Assembly: GCF_000819805.1 (NCBI RefSeq)
Contig: NZ_CDCE01000035.1
Span: 96,452-160,451 of the forward strand
DNA length: 64,000 bases
Direction of reading: 5' to 3'
DNA from: Aeromonas diversa CDC 2478-85
Lineage (GTDB): Bacteria; Pseudomonadota; Gammaproteobacteria; Enterobacterales; Aeromonadaceae
Below are positions 8,417-18,186 of the stretch, piece after piece. Numbering within the stretch: position 1 is the first letter of the stretch; each line of letters begins with the position of its first letter. The translations under genes and the position numbers were made by a program. The notes beneath the pieces are model-generated. The model saw nothing but the letters and a program-made list of their open reading frames with translations. It made no database searches and was not told the origin of the DNA.

Positions 8417-10120
8417 ATGTCTGTACAACACCAGGATCCCCGCCACGATCCGAGCCGGATCATCCGTGCTCCCCACGGTACCCAGCTGACTGCCAAGAGC
8501 TGGCTCACCGAGGCGCCCCTGCGGATGCTGATGAACAACCTGGATCCGGAAGTGGCCGAGCATCCCCAGTCCCTGGTGGTGTACGGCGGTATCGGTCGCG
8601 CCGCCCGCAACTGGGAGTGCTACGACAAGATCGTCGAGGTACTGACCCGTCTCGAGGATGATCAGACCCTGCTGGTGCAATCCGGCAAGCCGGTCGGCGT
8701 GTTCCAGACCCACAAGGACGCGCCGCGCGTGCTGATTGCCAACTCCAACCTGGTGCCGCACTGGGCCAACTGGGAGCACTTCAACGAGCTCGATAAGAAG
8801 GGCCTGATGATGTACGGCCAGATGACCGCCGGCTCCTGGATCTACATCGGTACCCAGGGCATCGTCCAGGGCACCTACGAGACCTTCTTCGCCGTGGCCA
8901 ACCAGCACTTCAACGGCGAGCCCAAGGGCCGCTGGATCCTGACCGGGGGCCTCGGCGGCATGGGCGGCGCCCAGCCCCTGGCTGCCACCATGGCCGGTTT
9001 CTCCATTATCGCCGTGGAGTGCGACGAGACCCGCATCGACTTCCGTCTCAAGACCCGCTACGTCGACAAGAAGGCCTACAGCCTGGATGAGGCGCTGGCC
9101 ATGGTCGAGGAAGCCAAACAGAGCGGCACCGCCGTCTCCGTCGGCCTGCTCGGCAACGCCGCCGACGTCTTCGCCGAACTGGTGGCCCGCGGCATCACCC
9201 CGGACGTGGTGACCGACCAGACCTCCGCCCATGACCCGGTACACGGCTACCTGCCCCAGGGCTGGAGCGTGGCCCAGTGGCGCGATCTGCAGAAGAGCGC
9301 GCCGGAAGAGGTGAATGTCGCCGCCCGCCGCTCCATGGCCCGTCAGGTTGAAGCCATGCTGACCCTGCAGTCCCGCGGCGCAGCGACCCTGGACTACGGC
9401 AACAACATCCGCCAGATGGCGCTGGAAGAGGGTGTCAAGAATGCCTTCGACTTCCCCGGCTTCGTCCCGGCCTATATCCGTCCGCTGTTCTGCGAAGGGA
9501 TCGGTCCGTTCCGCTGGGTGGCCCTCTCCGGCGATCCGGAAGACATCTACAAGACCGACCAGAAGGTCAAAGAGCTGATCCCGGACGATCCCCACCTGCA
9601 CAACTGGCTCGACATGGCCCGTGAGCGCATCGCCTTCCAGGGTCTGCCGGCGCGTATCTGCTGGGTCGGGGTCAAGGATCGGGTTCGCCTCGGCCTGGCC
9701 TTCAACGAGATGGTCAAGAATGGCGAGCTCAAGGCGCCGGTCGTCATCGGTCGCGATCACCTGGACTCCGGTTCCGTGGCGAGCCCGAACCGTGAAACCG
9801 AATCCATGATGGACGGCTCCGATGCCGTCTCCGACTGGCCGCTGCTCAACGCCCTGCTCAACACCGCGGGCGGCGCGACCTGGGTCTCCCTGCACCACGG
9901 TGGCGGTGTCGGCATGGGCTTCTCCCAGCACTCCGGCGTGGTGATCGTCTGTGACGGCACCGACGACGCCGCCAAGCGGGTCGGTCGCGTGCTGCGCAAC
10001 GACCCGGGCACCGGGGTGATGCGTCACGCCGATGCCGGCTACGAGATTGCCATCAACTGTGCCCACGAGGCGAAACTGGATCTGCCGATGCTGGACGCAG
10101 CAGGCAAAGGGGTGAAATAA
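8417..10120 (+). CDS. hutU: Urocanate hydratase HutU
   Basis: NAD-dependent urocanase converting urocanate to imidazolonepropionate. ATG at 8417 is favoured because AAGGAG lies 5 bases upstream; a GTG two codons earlier overlaps that ribosome site. The product has 567 residues. The NAD-binding and catalytic signature regions are present, including the Gly-rich [13 protein letters not shown] stretch and the conserved [15 protein letters not shown] segment that places the active-site residues. hutH begins after a one-base gap. Confidence 0.97.
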   Translation: MSVQHQDPRHDPSRIIRAPHGTQLTAKSWLTEAPLRMLMNNLDPEVAEHPQSLVVYGGIGRAARNWECYDKIVEVLTRLEDDQTLLVQSGKPVGVFQTHKDAPRVLIANSNLVPHWANWEHFNELDKKGLMMYGQMTAGSWIYIGTQGIVQGTYETFFAVANQHFNGEPKGRWILTGGLGGMGGAQPLAATMAGFSIIAVECDETRIDFRLKTRYVDKKAYSLDEALAMVEEAKQSGTAVSVGLLGNAADVFAELVARGITPDVVTDQTSAHDPVHGYLPQGWSVAQWRDLQKSAPEEVNVAARRSMARQVEAMLTLQSRGAATLDYGNNIRQMALEEGVKNAFDFPGFVPAYIRPLFCEGIGPFRWVALSGDPEDIYKTDQKVKELIPDDPHLHNWLDMARERIAFQGLPARICWVGVKDRVRLGLAFNEMVKNGELKAPVVIGRDHLDSGSVASPNRETESMMDGSDAVSDWPLLNALLNTAGGATWVSLHHGGGVGMGFSQHSGVVIVCDGTDDAAKRVGRVLRNDPGTGVMRHADAGYEIAINCAHEAKLDLPMLDAAGKGVK

Positions 10121-10121
10121 G

Positions 10122-11654
10122 ATGTTCGAACTCAATCTGCAACCGGGCAAGCTCTGCCTCGCCACCCTGCGCCGCGTCAGCCGCGAGCCGGTACACGTCA
10201 GTCTGGATCCGTCCGCCCTGCCGGAGATCCACGCCTCCGCCGCCGTGGTCACCAAGGTGATCGAGCAAAACCGCGTGGTGTACGGCATCAACACCGGCTT
10301 CGGCCTCCTGGCCAATACCCGCATCCCGGTAGAGCAGCTGGACGAGCTGCAGCGCTCCATCGTGCTCTCCCATGCCGCCGGTATCGGCGAGTACATGGAT
10401 GACGCCACCGTGCGGCTGATGATGGTGCTCAAACTCAACTCGCTCGCCCGTGGTTTTTCTGGCATCAGGCCACTGGTGCTGGAGGCCCTGATGCGCCTCA
10501 TCAACGCCGAGGTGTATCCGGTGGTGCCGAAGAAGGGCTCCGTCGGCGCCTCCGGCGATCTGGCGCCGCTGGCCCACATGAGCTGCCTGCTGATCGGTGA
10601 AGGCAAGGCCCGCCACAAGGGCGAGCTGATCGACGCCACCACGGCCCTCAAGATTGCAGGCCTGGAGTCCATCGCACTGGCACCGAAAGAGGGGCTGGCG
10701 CTGCTCAACGGCACCCAGGCGAGCACCGCCTTCGCGCTGGAAGGGCTGTTCCACGCCGAGGATCTCTACGCCGGCGCCATCACCATAGGCGCCATGAGCG
10801 TGGAGGCAGCCCTTGGCAGCCGCCGTCCGTTCGATGCCCGCATCCACGCGGTGCGCGGCCAGCGCGGGCAAGAAGACGCGGCCGCCTGCTACCGCCACCT
10901 GCTGGTGGACGGCAGCGAGATCGGCATGTCCCACCACAACTGCGAGAAGGTGCAGGATCCTTACTCCCTGCGCTGCCAGCCCCAGGTGATGGGTGCCTGC
11001 CTGACCCAGATCCGTCAGGCCGCCGAGGTGCTGGTGTGCGAGGCCAACGCGGTTTCAGACAACCCGCTGGTGTTTGCCGAGGATGAGGACATTCTCTCCG
11101 GCGGCAACTTCCACGCAGAACCCGTGGCCTTCGCCGCCGACAACCTGGCGCTGGCCATCGCCGAGATCGGCTCGCTCTCAGAGCGTCGCATGGCGCTGCT
11201 GATCGACTCGCGCATGTCCGGTCTGCCGGCCTTCCTGGTCAACAACGGCGGCGTGAACTCCGGCTTTATGATCGCCCAGGTCACCTCGGCGGCGCTCGCC
11301 TCCGAGAACAAGACCCTGGCCCACCCGGCCTCGGTGGACAGCCTGCCCACCTCGGCCAACCAGGAGGATCACGTCTCCATGGCCACTTTCGCCGGTCGCC
11401 GGCTGGCGGACATGGCCGAGAACACCCGCGGCATCCTGGCGGTGGAACTGCTGGCGGCAGCGCAAGGGTTGGATTTCCGCGCACCGCTGCGTTCCACCGA
11501 GCTGGTGGAGCTGGCCAAGGGCCGCCTGCGCGAAGAAGTCAGCTTCTACGACAAGGACAGGTATTTCGCACCGGACATCGAGGCGGCCGCCGCCCTGCTG
11601 GGCCGTGCCAGCTACAACGACCTGATCCCGGCCGGCGTGCTGCCGAGCCTGTAA
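10122..11654 (+). CDS. hutH: Histidine ammonia-lyase HutH
   Basis: Removes ammonia from histidine to give urocanate, the first step and the source of the HutC inducer. The 510-residue product contains the Ala143-Ser144-Gly145 triad in [14 protein letters not shown], which cyclises to the MIO electrophile, and the catalytic Tyr region in YGINTGFG. Start ATG follows GGGGTGAAATAAG at the end of hutU. It is the last gene of the hutIGUH transcript, as a strong terminator follows. Confidence 0.97.
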   Translation: MFELNLQPGKLCLATLRRVSREPVHVSLDPSALPEIHASAAVVTKVIEQNRVVYGINTGFGLLANTRIPVEQLDELQRSIVLSHAAGIGEYMDDATVRLMMVLKLNSLARGFSGIRPLVLEALMRLINAEVYPVVPKKGSVGASGDLAPLAHMSCLLIGEGKARHKGELIDATTALKIAGLESIALAPKEGLALLNGTQASTAFALEGLFHAEDLYAGAITIGAMSVEAALGSRRPFDARIHAVRGQRGQEDAAACYRHLLVDGSEIGMSHHNCEKVQDPYSLRCQPQVMGACLTQIRQAAEVLVCEANAVSDNPLVFAEDEDILSGGNFHAEPVAFAADNLALAIAEIGSLSERRMALLIDSRMSGLPAFLVNNGGVNSGFMIAQVTSAALASENKTLAHPASVDSLPTSANQEDHVSMATFAGRRLADMAENTRGILAVELLAAAQGLDFRAPLRSTELVELAKGRLREEVSFYDKDRYFAPDIEAAAALLGRASYNDLIPAGVLPSL

Positions 11655-11670
11655 CGGTGGGCAATGATGC

Positions 11671-11697
11671 GGGGCGCCTTGTGGCGCCCCGTTTTTT
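11671..11697 (+). terminator. hut operon terminator
   Basis: GGGGCGCC (11671-11678) pairs with GGCGCCCC (11683-11690), TTGT loop, followed by GTTTTTT. Confidence 0.92.
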
Positions 11698-11703
11698 ATC
11701 GAT

Positions 11704-11735
11704 AAAAAGGCCCGGCGCAGCTAGGCTGGCCGGGC
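11704..11735 (-). terminator. Porin gene terminator
   Basis: On the minus strand GCCCGGC (11735-11729) pairs with GCCGGGC (11716-11710), followed by CTTTTT. It lies just downstream of the porin stop and faces the hut terminator. Confidence 0.85.
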
Positions 11736-11752
11736 AGAAGCACGGAACGTGA

Positions 11753-12811
11753 TTAGAAGTCGTAACGGGCGGCCAGTTGGAAGTCATCCTTGTTGGCGAT
11801 TCCCTTGCCAGCGACGCTATCCAGATTGTTGATGCGGTATTCGCCGATGACGCGCAGGCTCTTGTTGAACTTGTACTGGGCACCCAGGGTGTAGTAGTCG
11901 ATGGAGTCGATGTCGGCCTTGCCGCTTTGCTCGATCTTCTGCTTGTTCCACAGGGCCATCAGGCCGAAGCCGTTCTCGAAGTTATAGCCCAGGGCCGCTT
12001 CCCAACCGGTGTGATCCTGACCGCTCTTGGTGAAGTCGGAGCCGTCGGCATAGCTCAGGGCGGCGTAGGCGGCCTTGTTGTCATACTTGGCGGAGATCAG
12101 CCACAGCTTGGCATCCTCTTCGCCTTTCTGCTGGCGCAGGCCCACGTTGTAGGCGGTACCCAGAGACAGGTTGAACGGGAAGGTGTAGGCCACGGCGGCG
12201 CCATAGGCCGGGTCGCTGTCCTTGTTGCCCATGTCTTCGGTGTCGCCACCGTCGAACTTGTAGCTGGCGTCGAACTGCAGGCCGTTGAACAGACCGGAGT
12301 ACTTCAGCACCGAGCCGGCACGGTTGGTGGCGAAGGTGTCGGTCTTGGCGCCGAGCGCCTCGTTACCGTAGCCATCGGAGAGGGAAACGTCGGTCCAGTC
12401 GGCCAGGAAGCCCGGAGCCCCCTTCTGGCGACCGAAGGTGACTGTGCCCCAGTCGCCGCCCAGGCCGGCGAAGGCCAGACGAGTACGCAGGTTGTCGGAG
12501 TTCTCGCTAACCGTCTTTTCGCTGTCATTGATATACATCTGCACTTCGTATTGGGCCACGGCCTTCAGACCACTCTGGATCTGGCTCTCGGCCTTGGCAC
12601 CGAAGCGGACGAACTGGTTGGCACCCTGCTTGGCACTGTAGTCGCTCTTGATGGCGCCATTGGCATCCAGCTCCTTCTTGTCACCGAAGAAGTGACCGGC
12701 ATAGATGCGGCCATAGAGGTCCAGGGCCATGGTGTCGTTTTTGTACACTTCGGCCGCTTGAGCCTGGATGGCACCGGTCATGGCCAGCGCGATAAGCGTC
12801 AGTTTTTTCAT
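11753..12811 (-). CDS. Outer membrane general porin (OmpC/OmpF/OmpU type)
   Basis: Trimeric beta-barrel porin for small hydrophilic solutes. ATG at 12811 gives 352 residues; an ATG two codons upstream is less likely because AAGGA is then too close. A signal peptide of about 21 residues ends in IQAQA before the mature AEVYKNDT. The mature part has alternating amphipathic strands, the early YGRIYAG strand, the loop-3 type PGFLADWTD region, and a C-terminal ...AARYDF ending in Phe, the BAM recognition signature. GC content matches the neighbours. It resembles Aeromonas major porins; the exact name cannot be given. Confidence 0.92.
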   Translation of the reverse strand: MKKLTLIALAMTGAIQAQAAEVYKNDTMALDLYGRIYAGHFFGDKKELDANGAIKSDYSAKQGANQFVRFGAKAESQIQSGLKAVAQYEVQMYINDSEKTVSENSDNLRTRLAFAGLGGDWGTVTFGRQKGAPGFLADWTDVSLSDGYGNEALGAKTDTFATNRAGSVLKYSGLFNGLQFDASYKFDGGDTEDMGNKDSDPAYGAAVAYTFPFNLSLGTAYNVGLRQQKGEEDAKLWLISAKYDNKAAYAALSYADGSDFTKSGQDHTGWEAALGYNFENGFGLMALWNKQKIEQSGKADIDSIDYYTLGAQYKFNKSLRVIGEYRINNLDSVAGKGIANKDDFQLAARYDF

Positions 12812-13032
12812 TGTCATTCCTTGAAGTTGCAAGCATTAGTCAGTGGAAGCGAGGCCATGCTAGGCAGGACGGATGACAGTCAGGTGACTGGAACATGACG
12901 AGTTGGTGTCACTTTTTATGGTTTTTTATTAATCGGTTCTCTTTTCGGCGGTGAAGCGTCAGTTTTATGCGAAAAGGTTTGCCCGTGTGGTAGAATGCCG
13001 CCCGTTTTTAAGGTTCCTAGGTTGGGTATGCG

Positions 13033-14043
13033 ATGAGACGTGAACTGGCAATCGAGTTTTCCCGAGTGACCGAAGCCGCCGCGCTGGCCGGCTACAAGTG
13101 GCTCGGGCGAGGTGACAAGAATATTGCGGATGGCGCCGCGGTTGCGGCGATGCGCCATATCCTCAACCAGATCAGCATCGACGGAGAAGTGGTCATCGGT
13201 GAGGGGGAGATCGACGAGGCTCCCATGCTCTATATCGGCGAGAAGGTCGGTACCGGTGGCGGAGATGCTGTGGACATCGCCGTCGACCCGATCGAGGGAA
13301 CCCGCATGACCGCCATGGGCCAGGCCAACGCCCTGGCCGTGCTCGCCGTGGGTGACAAGGGCACCTTCCTCAAAGCGCCCGACATGTACATGGAGAAGCT
13401 GGTGGTCGGGCCCCAGGCCAAGGGGGTCATCGATCTCAACCTGGCTCTGGAGCTGAACCTCAAGGCGGTGGCCAAGGCGCTCGGCAAGCCCCTGTCGCGC
13501 CTCACCGTCATCACCCTGGCCAAGCCGCGCCACGAGAAGGCGATCAAGGAGATGCAGGGTCTCGGCGTGCGGGTGTTTGCGATCCCCGACGGCGACGTGG
13601 CGGCCTCTGTGCTGACCTGTTTGCCGGACAACGAGGTGGACATGCTCTATGGTATCGGCGGCGCCCCGGAAGGGGTGATCTCGGCGGCCGTTATCCGCGC
13701 CCTGGGCGGTGACATGCAGGCTCGTCTGGTACCGCGCCATCTGGTCAAGGGTGACAGCCCCGATATCCGCGCCCTGGGCGAGCAGGAAGTGGCCCGCTGC
13801 GAGGCCCTCGGTATCGAGGTTAACAAGGTGCTCAAGCTGGAGGATCTGGCGAAGAACGACAACGTCATCTTCTCCGCCACCGGCATCACCAAGGGGGATC
13901 TGCTCGATGGCATCACCAGCGATGGCAAGATGGCCACCACCGAGACCCTGCTGATCCGCGGCAAGTCCCGCACCATCCGCCGTATCAAGTCGATCCACTA
14001 TCTGGAACGCAAGGATGATGCGGTGCGCGACATCATACTGTAA
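13033..14043 (+). CDS. glpX: Fructose-1,6-bisphosphatase class II (GlpX)
   Basis: Dephosphorylates fructose-1,6-bisphosphate in gluconeogenesis. The 336-residue protein starts [18 protein letters not shown] and has the class II signatures [15 protein letters not shown] and DPIEGT, with acidic metal ligands. It stands alone here, not linked to glpFK, as in many Vibrionales and Aeromonadales. A strong hairpin follows. Confidence 0.97.
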   Translation: MRRELAIEFSRVTEAAALAGYKWLGRGDKNIADGAAVAAMRHILNQISIDGEVVIGEGEIDEAPMLYIGEKVGTGGGDAVDIAVDPIEGTRMTAMGQANALAVLAVGDKGTFLKAPDMYMEKLVVGPQAKGVIDLNLALELNLKAVAKALGKPLSRLTVITLAKPRHEKAIKEMQGLGVRVFAIPDGDVAASVLTCLPDNEVDMLYGIGGAPEGVISAAVIRALGGDMQARLVPRHLVKGDSPDIRALGEQEVARCEALGIEVNKVLKLEDLAKNDNVIFSATGITKGDLLDGITSDGKMATTETLLIRGKSRTIRRIKSIHYLERKDDAVRDIIL

Positions 14044-14068
14044 GGTCTGCCTTCCTTACGCATCATGA

Positions 14069-14098
14069 AAGACGGCCCATCTCGCGATGGGCCGTCTT
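14069..14098 (+). terminator. glpX terminator-like hairpin
   Basis: Perfect 13-bp stem AAGACGGCCCATC with GATGGGCCGTCTT around a TCGC loop (14069-14098). The T-tract is only two bases plus a mixed sequence, so termination may be incomplete and read into the next gene. Confidence 0.75.
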
Positions 14099-14114
14099 GC
14101 TACTGGAGTATCCC

Positions 14115-14366
14115 ATGGAATGTCGTGCCGGCTGCGCCGCCTGCTGTATCGCCCCCAGCATCACCTCGCCCATCCCCGGCATGCCCGGCGGCAAGCCGGC
14201 CGGCGTGCCCTGCGTCCAGCTCGATGAGCGGCTCGGTTGCAAGCTGTTTGGTCGCTCCGAGCGCCCCGCCGTGTGTGGCGGCTTCAAGCCGATGCCGGAT
14301 GTGTGCGGCAGCAGCCGTGACGAGGCGCTGTGGCTCATCGGTGAGCTGGAGCGCCTGACCCACTAA
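14115..14366 (+). CDS. YkgJ-family cysteine cluster protein
   Basis: An 83-residue protein with eight cysteines: 3, 7, 10, 11, 33, 42, 54 and 64. The pattern CRAGCAACC at the N-terminus and later spaced Cys residues match the YkgJ (Fe/Zn-binding cysteine cluster) family, whose function is unknown. ATG at 14115 follows TGGAG. Its TAA overlaps the stop codon of the convergent chemoreceptor gene. It lies only 17 bp after the glpX hairpin and may depend on glpX readthrough. Confidence 0.85.
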   Translation: MECRAGCAACCIAPSITSPIPGMPGGKPAGVPCVQLDERLGCKLFGRSERPAVCGGFKPMPDVCGSSRDEALWLIGELERLTH

Positions 14367-16213
14367 ACCTGATAGCGGGCCACCGCCTGGTTGAGGCGAT
14401 GGGCCTGCTCGGTCAACTCCTGGCTGGAGTGGGCGTTTTCGTCGGCCATCTTGCTCGACTCCTCGGCGATGTCGCGAATGTTGGTGACGTTGCGGTTCAC
14501 CTCTTGGGCCACCAGACTCTGCTGCTCGATGGCGGCGGCGATCTGGGTGCTCATGTCCATAATGCGGGTGACATCCTCGGTGATCTGATCGAGCAGCTGG
14601 CCGGCGTTGGTCGCCTCGCTCGCACTGCTGATCCCCTGCTCACGGCACTCTTCCATCAACTGCACTATGCTGCCGGTCTGCTGCTGCAGGGAGGCGATGA
14701 TGGCGGCGATCTCCTGGGTGGACTGCTGGGTGCGATTGGCCAGTGAGCGAACCTCATCCGCCACCACGGCGAAGCCGCGCCCCTGTTCCCCGGCCCGAGC
14801 CGCCTCGATGGCGGCGTTGAGGGCCAGCAGGTTGGTCTGCTCGGCAATGCCACGGATAACGTCCAGCACCGAGCCTATGGTCTGGCTGGCCTGTTGCAGG
14901 CGAGCCACTTCACTCACCGTATGCTCCAGGTTGTTGGCCAGGGCGCCGATCTGTTGCACCGTCTGGCCGACCGCGCCGCGCCCCTCCTGGGCCTTGTTGT
15001 TGGTCGCCTGGGCGTTGGAGGCGGCCAGCTCGGTGTTGCGGGCGATCTCCTCTATGGTGCTGCCCATCTGGTTGGAGGCGGTGGCCACTTGATCGGTCTC
15101 TTGCAGCTGGCGAGTGGCGCCGTCACTGGCGCGCTTGACGTTGGTCGAGAGGTGATTGGAGGCATCGGTCAGGGTGTTGGCGCTCTGTTTCACCTCGTGC
15201 AGCAGGTCACGAAAACCGTCCAGCATCACGTCCAGGTTGTCGGCCAGCTGGCCCATCTCATCCTGGCCGCGCATGGCGATCTTGAGGCGCAGATCGTTGT
15301 CACGCCTGATCCGGTTGACCGTGTCGTTGACTCGGGAGATGGGCCTGTCGATGCTGCGTCCGAGTAGCACGCTCATGGCGCCGACGCACAGTATGATGAT
15401 GGCGCCGCACAGCAGCATCAGGTTTTCGAGCAGCGTGATGCGCCTGTCCAGCAGATCGGCGATGCGCTGATTGGCGGCGGCGAACACCTCATCGGTCTGG
15501 TGCACCACGTCGCGCATCTTCAGCAGCATGCCCTCGTTCTCTTTGAGGCCGAGCTGCTGCATCCCCTGCGCCAGGGCGAGGAAGTCGCGCCTGTACTGGT
15601 TGCTGGCGGTGACGATGGGGCCACTCTGCTCCGCCGGCAAGGCGGCCAGGGCCTGGGTGAAGCTGGTGTGCAGTTTCTCGAATTTGTCGACGTACTGCAT
15701 ATCCGATCGCAGCATGAAGTCTTTCTCGGCGCGGCGCAGCTGCAGCATGGTGACGAGTAACGACAGCTGCTGCTCACCGAGGGCGGCCTCGACGTCGTGC
15801 ACCGCCTTGCGCAGCTGGCCGTAGAGCCCCTCTTCCGGGCCCAGGCCAATCTGCTGCATCTGTTTGACGATGGTGGAAAACAGGGTGCTGTAGTCACTCA
15901 TCAGGCCGTCGAGGCGCGCCAGCTCGCCACGCACCTCGCCGAGAGCGTCGTCTTGCTGCAACTCGTCGTTGAAGCGATGGAACTGCTCCTTGCCCTGATT
16001 GAAGCGATCAACCATGGCGGTGTCCTTGCGTAGCAGAAAGTCTTTCTCGGCACGGCGCATGTTCAGGATGGCGTTCTCCTGTAGCAAGACGTTGCGCTGG
16101 GCTTCGGCGAGATGATCTTTGACCAGGGAGGAGTAATAGAAGAGACCGCTCAGCACCAGCATGGCCACGGCGACCAAGGCGGAGTTGAGGATCAGCTTGT
16201 GGCGTATCAACAT
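14363..16213 (-). CDS. Methyl-accepting chemotaxis protein with HBM-like sensor
   Basis: Inner-membrane chemoreceptor of 616 residues. Membrane segment 1 is about residues 8-28, the periplasmic domain runs to about 265, then membrane segment 2, HAMP and the cytoplasmic signalling domain. The periplasmic part has two RRAEKDF-type helices ([10 protein letters not shown] and [10 protein letters not shown]), the hallmark of the helical bimodular (HBM) sensor seen in Pseudomonas McpS, so organic acids are possible ligands (inference). The signalling tip [20 protein letters not shown] is intact. There is no C-terminal CheR-tethering pentapeptide. ATG at 16213 is preferred because GGAG lies six bases upstream; a GTG 15 bases earlier has no such site. 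Confidence 0.93.
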   Translation of the reverse strand: MLIRHKLILNSALVAVAMLVLSGLFYYSSLVKDHLAEAQRNVLLQENAILNMRRAEKDFLLRKDTAMVDRFNQGKEQFHRFNDELQQDDALGEVRGELARLDGLMSDYSTLFSTIVKQMQQIGLGPEEGLYGQLRKAVHDVEAALGEQQLSLLVTMLQLRRAEKDFMLRSDMQYVDKFEKLHTSFTQALAALPAEQSGPIVTASNQYRRDFLALAQGMQQLGLKENEGMLLKMRDVVHQTDEVFAAANQRIADLLDRRITLLENLMLLCGAIIILCVGAMSVLLGRSIDRPISRVNDTVNRIRRDNDLRLKIAMRGQDEMGQLADNLDVMLDGFRDLLHEVKQSANTLTDASNHLSTNVKRASDGATRQLQETDQVATASNQMGSTIEEIARNTELAASNAQATNNKAQEGRGAVGQTVQQIGALANNLEHTVSEVARLQQASQTIGSVLDVIRGIAEQTNLLALNAAIEAARAGEQGRGFAVVADEVRSLANRTQQSTQEIAAIIASLQQQTGSIVQLMEECREQGISSASEATNAGQLLDQITEDVTRIMDMSTQIAAAIEQQSLVAQEVNRNVTNIRDIAEESSKMADENAHSSQELTEQAHRLNQAVARYQV

Positions 16214-16360
16214 GGTTGGCTCCAACACGTCTACGACTGGATTTCTTCAAGCGTAATCGCAAAACGTGATCTGCAAGGAGCAAAGCGGCAATAACCTTTG
16301 AATTGCCCGGTGCACTCCTTATACTGGGTGTCACCTGTTTCCAGCCGTGGACCCGTCACT

Positions 16361-16846
16361 ATGGAATACAACACCTCAGAACTGTGCGACATCTACCACG
16401 ACATGGTGGACGTCCTCGAGCCCATGCTCTCTTCCTTCGGCGGCCGTAATTCGTTTGGCGGCGTCATCACCACCGTCAAGTGCTTCGAGTCGAATGGGCT
16501 CATCCGTGAGCTGGTGCGCGAGAGCGGGGTCGGTCGTGTCTTGCTGATCGATGGCGGTGGTTCATTGCGCCGTGCCCTGATCGACAGCGATATTGCGGCG
16601 ACGGCGGCCGAAAATGGCTGGGAGGGGATCGTCTGCTACGGCTGCGTGCGCGAGGTGGATCAACTCGAAGATCTGGATATCGGCATTCAGGCGCTGGCCG
16701 CGATTCCGGTTGGGGCCGATGACAAGGAGGTGGGTGACACCGACCTGCCGGTCAACTTTGGTGGCGTCACCTTCCTGCCGGACGATCACCTCTATGCCGA
16801 CACCACTGGCGTGATCCTCTCTCCCGAGCCGCTGGACATCGAGTAG
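16361..16846 (+). CDS. rraA: Ribonuclease E activity regulator RraA
   Basis: Trimeric inhibitor that binds RNase E and modulates RNA decay. The 161-residue protein starts [17 protein letters not shown] and carries the conserved [10 protein letters not shown] and [10 protein letters not shown] motifs of RraA. It lacks the DNA- or metal-dependent aldolase residues that would indicate an HMG aldolase, so the RraA call is favoured. It stands as a single gene with its own terminator. Notably, the next element is an RNase E-dependent type small RNA (RyhB) on the other strand; this may be chance. Confidence 0.95.
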   Translation: MEYNTSELCDIYHDMVDVLEPMLSSFGGRNSFGGVITTVKCFESNGLIRELVRESGVGRVLLIDGGGSLRRALIDSDIAATAAENGWEGIVCYGCVREVDQLEDLDIGIQALAAIPVGADDKEVGDTDLPVNFGGVTFLPDDHLYADTTGVILSPEPLDIE

Positions 16847-16868
16847 GCATCGCAGCCCATGACCACGA

Positions 16869-16892
16869 CGGGAGCCAACGGCTCCCGTTTTT
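16869..16892 (+). terminator. rraA terminator
   Basis: CGGGAGCC (16869-16876) pairs with GGCTCCCG (16880-16887), followed by five T residues. Confidence 0.92.
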
Positions 16893-16912
16893 GTTGGCGC
16901 TGGCTCTCGGGT

Positions 16913-17031
16913 AAAAAAAAGGGCCAGCATGAAGCTGGCCTAATCTGGAAGCAATGTGAGCAATGTCGTGCCTTCACAGAGGTGTCCACTACTACCCTAG
17001 GGTGTTGCCATGGTGGTCAAATCCGGAACGC
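16913..17031 (-). ncRNA. ryhB: RyhB iron-responsive small RNA
   Basis: A Hfq-dependent antisense RNA that represses iron-using proteins under iron starvation. On the minus strand, positions 16971-16945 carry a 27-nt core that, from memory, is identical to the E. coli RyhB seed region (contains GACATTGCTCACATTGCTTC). It is followed by an intrinsic terminator: GGCCAGC (16940-16934), loop, GCTGGCC (16928-16922), then CTTTTTTTT (A-run 16913-16920 on the plus strand). A 17-bp-spaced promoter and a Fur box lie directly upstream. The predicted RNA is about 119 nt, longer than the roughly 90-nt E. coli form because of extra 5' sequence. The 5' end (near 17031) is inferred from the promoter. Confidence 0.92.
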
Positions 17032-17037
17032 AAGTTA

Positions 17038-17066
17038 AAGATAATCATTCTCATTTGTGTTTGCAA
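17038..17066 (-). promoter_or_regulatory. ryhB promoter with overlapping Fur box
   Basis: On the minus strand -35 TTGCAA (17066-17061) and -10 TATCTT (17043-17038) are spaced by exactly 17 bp. The spacer and -10 hold AATGAGAATGATTATC (about 17055-17040), which matches the Fur consensus AATGATAATCATTATC at 14 of 16 positions. This geometry predicts repression by Fe-Fur and release in iron limitation. Confidence 0.9.
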
Positions 17067-17094
17067 GCCTCTTGTTCATCGGATGAGCAAATAA

Positions 17095-17118
17095 ATCGGC
17101 CACCTCAGGGTGGCCGAT
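17095..17118 (-). terminator. yhhQ terminator hairpin
   Basis: A 10-bp stem (17118-17109 with 17104-17095) right after the yhhQ stop on the minus strand, followed by an AT-rich TTATTT-like tract. It separates yhhQ from the ryhB promoter. Confidence 0.7.
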
Positions 17119-17121
17119 GGC

Positions 17122-17787
17122 TTAGTGATGGGCGGTCTGCAGGGTCAGGCCCGGCTCGCCGACCAGCTTGCGGGTCAGATAGCGCAGCAACATGCCGTAG
17201 AGCGGGACGAACAACCCTAGGCTTATCAATAGCTTGAAGGTGTAGTCGACGATCGCGATCTCGACCCAGTGCTCAGCCATGAAGGGGTCGCTGCTCTGCC
17301 AGAAGGCGATGGAGAAGAAGCTGATAGTGTCGACCAGATTGCCAAACAGGGTCGAGGCGGTGGGGGCAACCCACCAGGCCTTGAGCTGGCGCAGCCGGTT
17401 GAAGACCACCACATCCATGAATTGTCCGACGGCATAGGCGGCGAAGCTGGCCAGGGCGATGCGTGCCACGAACAGGTTGAACACGGCGAGCTGATTAAAG
17501 CCCTGATACTGCCCCTCGAAGAAGAGCACCGAGAGCACGTAGGAGACAGCCAGCGCCGGCAGCATCACCAACTGGATGATCTTGCGCGCCAGCGGGGCGC
17601 CAAAGACCCGCACCGTGAGATCGGTAGCCAGGAAGATAAAGGGGAAACTGAACGCGCCCCAGGTGGTGTGGAAGCCGAATATGGTGATCGGCAGCTGCAC
17701 CAGATAGTTGCTGCTCGCGATGATCAGGATGTGGAAGAGAGAGAGACGGATCAGGGCCGTCTGGTACTGATAAGGGGTCAGATTCAC
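17122..17787 (-). CDS. yhhQ: Queuosine precursor transporter YhhQ
   Basis: Inner-membrane transporter for queuosine precursors (preQ0/preQ1). GTG at 17787 gives 221 residues starting MNLTPYQYQTAL and aligns with the E. coli start; an ATG further upstream would add unrelated residues. About six hydrophobic segments are visible, with conserved stretches SSNYLVQLP, FHTTWGAFSFPFIFLATDLT and APTASTLFGN. An AAGG element lies upstream of the GTG. It is the last minus-strand gene before ryhB. Confidence 0.94.
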   Translation of the reverse strand: MNLTPYQYQTALIRLSLFHILIIASSNYLVQLPITIFGFHTTWGAFSFPFIFLATDLTVRVFGAPLARKIIQLVMLPALAVSYVLSVLFFEGQYQGFNQLAVFNLFVARIALASFAAYAVGQFMDVVVFNRLRQLKAWWVAPTASTLFGNLVDTISFFSIAFWQSSDPFMAEHWVEIAIVDYTFKLLISLGLFVPLYGMLLRYLTRKLVGEPGLTLQTAHH

Positions 17788-17858
17788 GTTGTGACCTTTT
17801 TGGTTAATGGGGTTAGGGAACCCATGCCGCCACCATGGCGGCAATTAGAGGGGCAGGA

Positions 17859-18176
17859 TTATACCCCCTCGCCTCCAGAGTGCAATCCTTGAGCAGCGTG
17901 ATGGCGTGCCAGCCAGTCGAGCAGCGGGCGATCATCGGGGTGACAGACTTCCAGCCAGCACACCTCGCCATAGTGTTCGTATTGCAGCAGCAGCTTGCTC
18001 CCCTCGAAATCCACCACCCAGCAGTGGCGATCCGCCCCTTGTTCTCGCTCGACCAATCGCAGCTCCCAGGCGGCCAGCAGAGCGGGGGCCAGGGTCGGGA
18101 AGCTCGCTTCATCGAGACCGGGGTGGGTGAGTAGCAGGCTGCCGCTCACCGGGTCTTGTTTATCCAGATGCCACAT
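17859..18176 (-). CDS. Small hypothetical protein, possible DUF3630 family
   Basis: A 105-residue soluble acidic protein beginning MWHLDKQDPVSG. It has no signal peptide or membrane segment. The central ADRHCWVVDFEGSKLLLQYE stretch resembles DUF3630 proteins of Vibrionales and Aeromonadales, an assignment from memory. The ribosome site GAGGAG overlaps the selO stop and the ATG lies 10 bases after it, so it is the second gene of a selO operon. Function unknown. Confidence 0.75.
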   Translation of the reverse strand: MWHLDKQDPVSGSLLLTHPGLDEASFPTLAPALLAAWELRLVEREQGADRHCWVVDFEGSKLLLQYEHYGEVCWLEVCHPDDRPLLDWLARHHAAQGLHSGGEGV

Positions 18177-18186
18177 GGCGCGCTCC

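Noticed and set aside
7382-10726. 1114-codon antisense open frame over the hut genes
   Set aside because: Codon-bias shadow of GC-rich hutG, hutU and hutH; no homology and no ribosome site.
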